Origin: Mangrovimicrobium sediminis
GTDB taxonomy: Bacteria; Pseudomonadota; Gammaproteobacteria; Pseudomonadales; Halieaceae
Assembly (NCBI RefSeq): GCF_004745945.1
Contig: NZ_SRLE01000016.1
Location: 57,130 to 121,129, forward strand
DNA length: 64,000 nt
Reading direction: 5' to 3'
Positions within the stretch are counted from its first letter, which is position 1; the number at the start of each line of letters is the position of its first letter. A program made the translations under genes and the position numbers. Under the pieces are notes generated by a model. That model saw nothing but the letters and a program-made list of their open reading frames with translations, did no database searches and was not told where the DNA came from. Positions 62,670 through 64,000 of this stretch are shown here, piece by piece.

Positions 62670-63801
62670 TTACGAAACCCTGAAACTGGTCTGGTGGCTG
62701 CTGGTCGGCGTGCTGCTCATCGGCTTCGCTATCACCGACGGCTTCGACATGGGCGTGGGCATGCTGCTCAAGGTGGTCGGCCGCAACGACATCGAGCGCC
62801 GCGTGCTGATCAACACCATCGCCCCGCACTGGGATGGCAACCAGGTCTGGTTCATCACCGCCGGCGGCGCCATCTTCGCCGCCTGGCCGCTGGTCTACGC
62901 GAGTGCTTTCAGTGGCCTGTACGCGGCCCTGGTGCTCACCCTGCTGGCCATGTTCCTGCGCCCGGTGGGCTTCGACTACCGCTCCAAGCTCGACAGCCCG
63001 GCCTGGCGCAGCCGCTGGGACTGGGCGCTGACCGTCGGCAGCGGCGTGCCCGCGCTGATCTTCGGCGTCGCCTTCGGCAACCTGCTGCAGGGCCTGCCGT
63101 TCAGCTTCGACGAGGTCATGCGGCCGCTCTACCACGGCAGCTTCTGGCAGTTGCTGAACCCCTTCGCCCTGGTCTGCGGCCTGCTCTCGGTGTGCCTGTT
63201 CCTCACCCAGGGCGCCAGCTGGCTGATGCTCAAGACCCGCGGCGAGCTGCTCTCGCGCAGCTCGCGGGCGACCCTGGCCGGCGCGCTTGGCGTACTGGCG
63301 TTGTTCGTCATCGCCGGCATCGCCCTGAACACCGGCATGCAGGGCTTTCGCGTGGCCAGCATGCCCGCGGGCGGCAGCGTGATGACACCGATGATGAAGA
63401 GCGTGGTGCGCGACAACCTCGCCTGGCGCGACAACTTCAGCGCCCTGCCCCTGCTGTGGGCGGTACCCGCTGCCGGCGCGGGCTGTGCGGCATTGGCAGC
63501 CCTGGCCGCCTGGCGCCGCTGGGGCGGACTGGCCTTCCTCGCCAGCAGCCTGATGCAGGCGGCGGTGATCGGCACTGCAGGCGTCGCCATGTTCCCCTTC
63601 GTCATGCCGTCGAGCTACGCGCCGGATCACAGCCTCACGGTGTTCGACGCCACCTCCAGCGAGCTGACCCTGACCATCATGTTCTGGGTGGCGATGATCT
63701 TCGTGCCGCTGGTTCTCGGCTACACCCTGTGGAGCTACCTGAAGATGTTCGGTCGCCTCGACGAGGACAGCATCCACGCCAACCCCCACGGCCTTTACTG
63801 A
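62662..63801 (+). CDS. cydB: Cytochrome bd ubiquinol oxidase subunit II
   Basis: Predicted 379 residues, the E. coli length. It opens with the family's LVWWLLVGVLLIGFAITDGFDMGVGMLL and holds NQVWFITAGGAIFAAWPLVYA, FDYRSKLDSPAWRSRWDW and MFPFVMPSSYAPDHSLTVFDATSSELTL. About eight hydrophobic helices. It pairs with CydA to assemble the heme-containing oxidase. The eight-base overlap with cydA and a 13-base gap to cydX show one transcript. Confidence 0.97.
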   Translation: MLDYETLKLVWWLLVGVLLIGFAITDGFDMGVGMLLKVVGRNDIERRVLINTIAPHWDGNQVWFITAGGAIFAAWPLVYASAFSGLYAALVLTLLAMFLRPVGFDYRSKLDSPAWRSRWDWALTVGSGVPALIFGVAFGNLLQGLPFSFDEVMRPLYHGSFWQLLNPFALVCGLLSVCLFLTQGASWLMLKTRGELLSRSSRATLAGALGVLALFVIAGIALNTGMQGFRVASMPAGGSVMTPMMKSVVRDNLAWRDNFSALPLLWAVPAAGAGCAALAALAAWRRWGGLAFLASSLMQAAVIGTAGVAMFPFVMPSSYAPDHSLTVFDATSSELTLTIMFWVAMIFVPLVLGYTLWSYLKMFGRLDEDSIHANPHGLY

Positions 63802-63814
63802 GGAGATTCCGACC

Positions 63815-63937
63815 ATGTGGTACTTCACCTGGATCCTGGGCGTGCTGCTCGCCTGCAGCTTCGGCATCGTCAACGTACTGTGGCTGGAACAGACCGGCGA
63901 CATGGACCGCGAGGACGTGCCGGCGCGCGACGACTGA
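63815..63937 (+). CDS. cydX: Cytochrome bd oxidase small subunit CydX
   Basis: Predicted 40 residues. GGAG lies nine bases ahead of ATG 63815. The sequence opens MWYFTWILGVLLACSFGIVN, one transmembrane helix with the CydX/YbgT hallmark MWYFxWILG-x8-FGI, then a short acidic tail ending ARDD. CydX binds CydA and stabilises the oxidase. It is last in the visible operon; what follows to base 64000 is 63 bases with no gene. Confidence 0.95.
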   Translation: MWYFTWILGVLLACSFGIVNVLWLEQTGDMDREDVPARDD

Positions 63938-64000
63938 GGGAGCCGGGGCAGGGCCGCGGACTTACCCTCTCCACCCCGGCCCTCGCCGCCCCTCTTCACC

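Noticed and set aside
62515..63999. Minus-strand open frame of 494 codons at the right edge
   Set aside because: Antisense to cydA, cydB and cydX, all unmistakable.

Overview
The window looks like chromosome of a GC-rich, aerobic, Gram-negative gammaproteobacterium. It has TonB-dependent receptors ending in aromatic residues, lipoproteins with lipoboxes, a cydPABX oxidase operon, a polyamine ABC operon and the YCF48/RND/DUF1302/DUF1329 set seen in marine and hydrocarbon- or steroid-degrading gammaproteobacteria. A Halieaceae/OM60-like or related lineage is a guess from gene content. No rRNA, tRNA, CRISPR array or transposase gene was seen.

Layout. 0-4.5 kb: a cut-off amidohydrolase, a membrane protein, a zinc-peptidase-like protein and a large Cys-rich protein of unknown role. 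4.6-9.5 kb: a TonB-dependent receptor and a phosphoketolase. 9.7-12.9 kb: a Fur-box-preceded siderophore receptor plus PiuC-type hydroxylase, ending against a 31-bp inverted repeat. 13-21.9 kb: DeaD helicase, a DUF4823 lipoprotein, a lipocalin-like protein, a sulfotransferase, MarC, DUF3291 and a PocR-GGDEF cyclase. 22-24 kb: small AT-richer membrane or secreted proteins and an SDR.

24.2-31.2 kb is visibly AT-richer. It is read here as a CALIN, that is integron gene cassettes with attC sites but no integrase. Four attC-like sites (25109-25180, 28920-29000, 29654-29728, 30386-30463) separate same-strand cassettes: a polytopic membrane protein, a PD-(D/E)xK nuclease-like protein, a family-4-like uracil-DNA glycosylase, a two-gene OLD-nuclease/UvrD-helicase (Gabija-like) module in a cassette of about 3.7 kb, and a 130-residue unknown. 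This is the most striking part of the window.

31.4-42.3 kb: an AraC regulator divergent from an SDR/alcohol dehydrogenase/metallo-beta-lactamase operon, then the YCF48-RND-DUF1302-DUF1329 operon on the minus strand. 42.4-43.1 kb holds no gene but a dense block of five long inverted repeats. 43.2-53.9 kb: a TetR/NTF2-like/Gfo-Idh-MocA operon, a lipase-like hydrolase, a phospholipase D lipoprotein with two tandem LssY-C paralogues, and a sulfotransferase/glycosyltransferase/2OG-oxygenase operon. 54-64 kb: a surface-antigen-like barrel, potGHIF, and a sigma-54 activator divergent from cydPABX. A near-consensus -24/-12 promoter precedes cydP, so the regulator probably drives bd oxidase expression. 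potF and the activator gene end tail-to-tail inside one 22-bp palindrome.

Start codons were chosen from ribosome-binding-site spacing and conserved N-termini, so several differ from the longest open frame.
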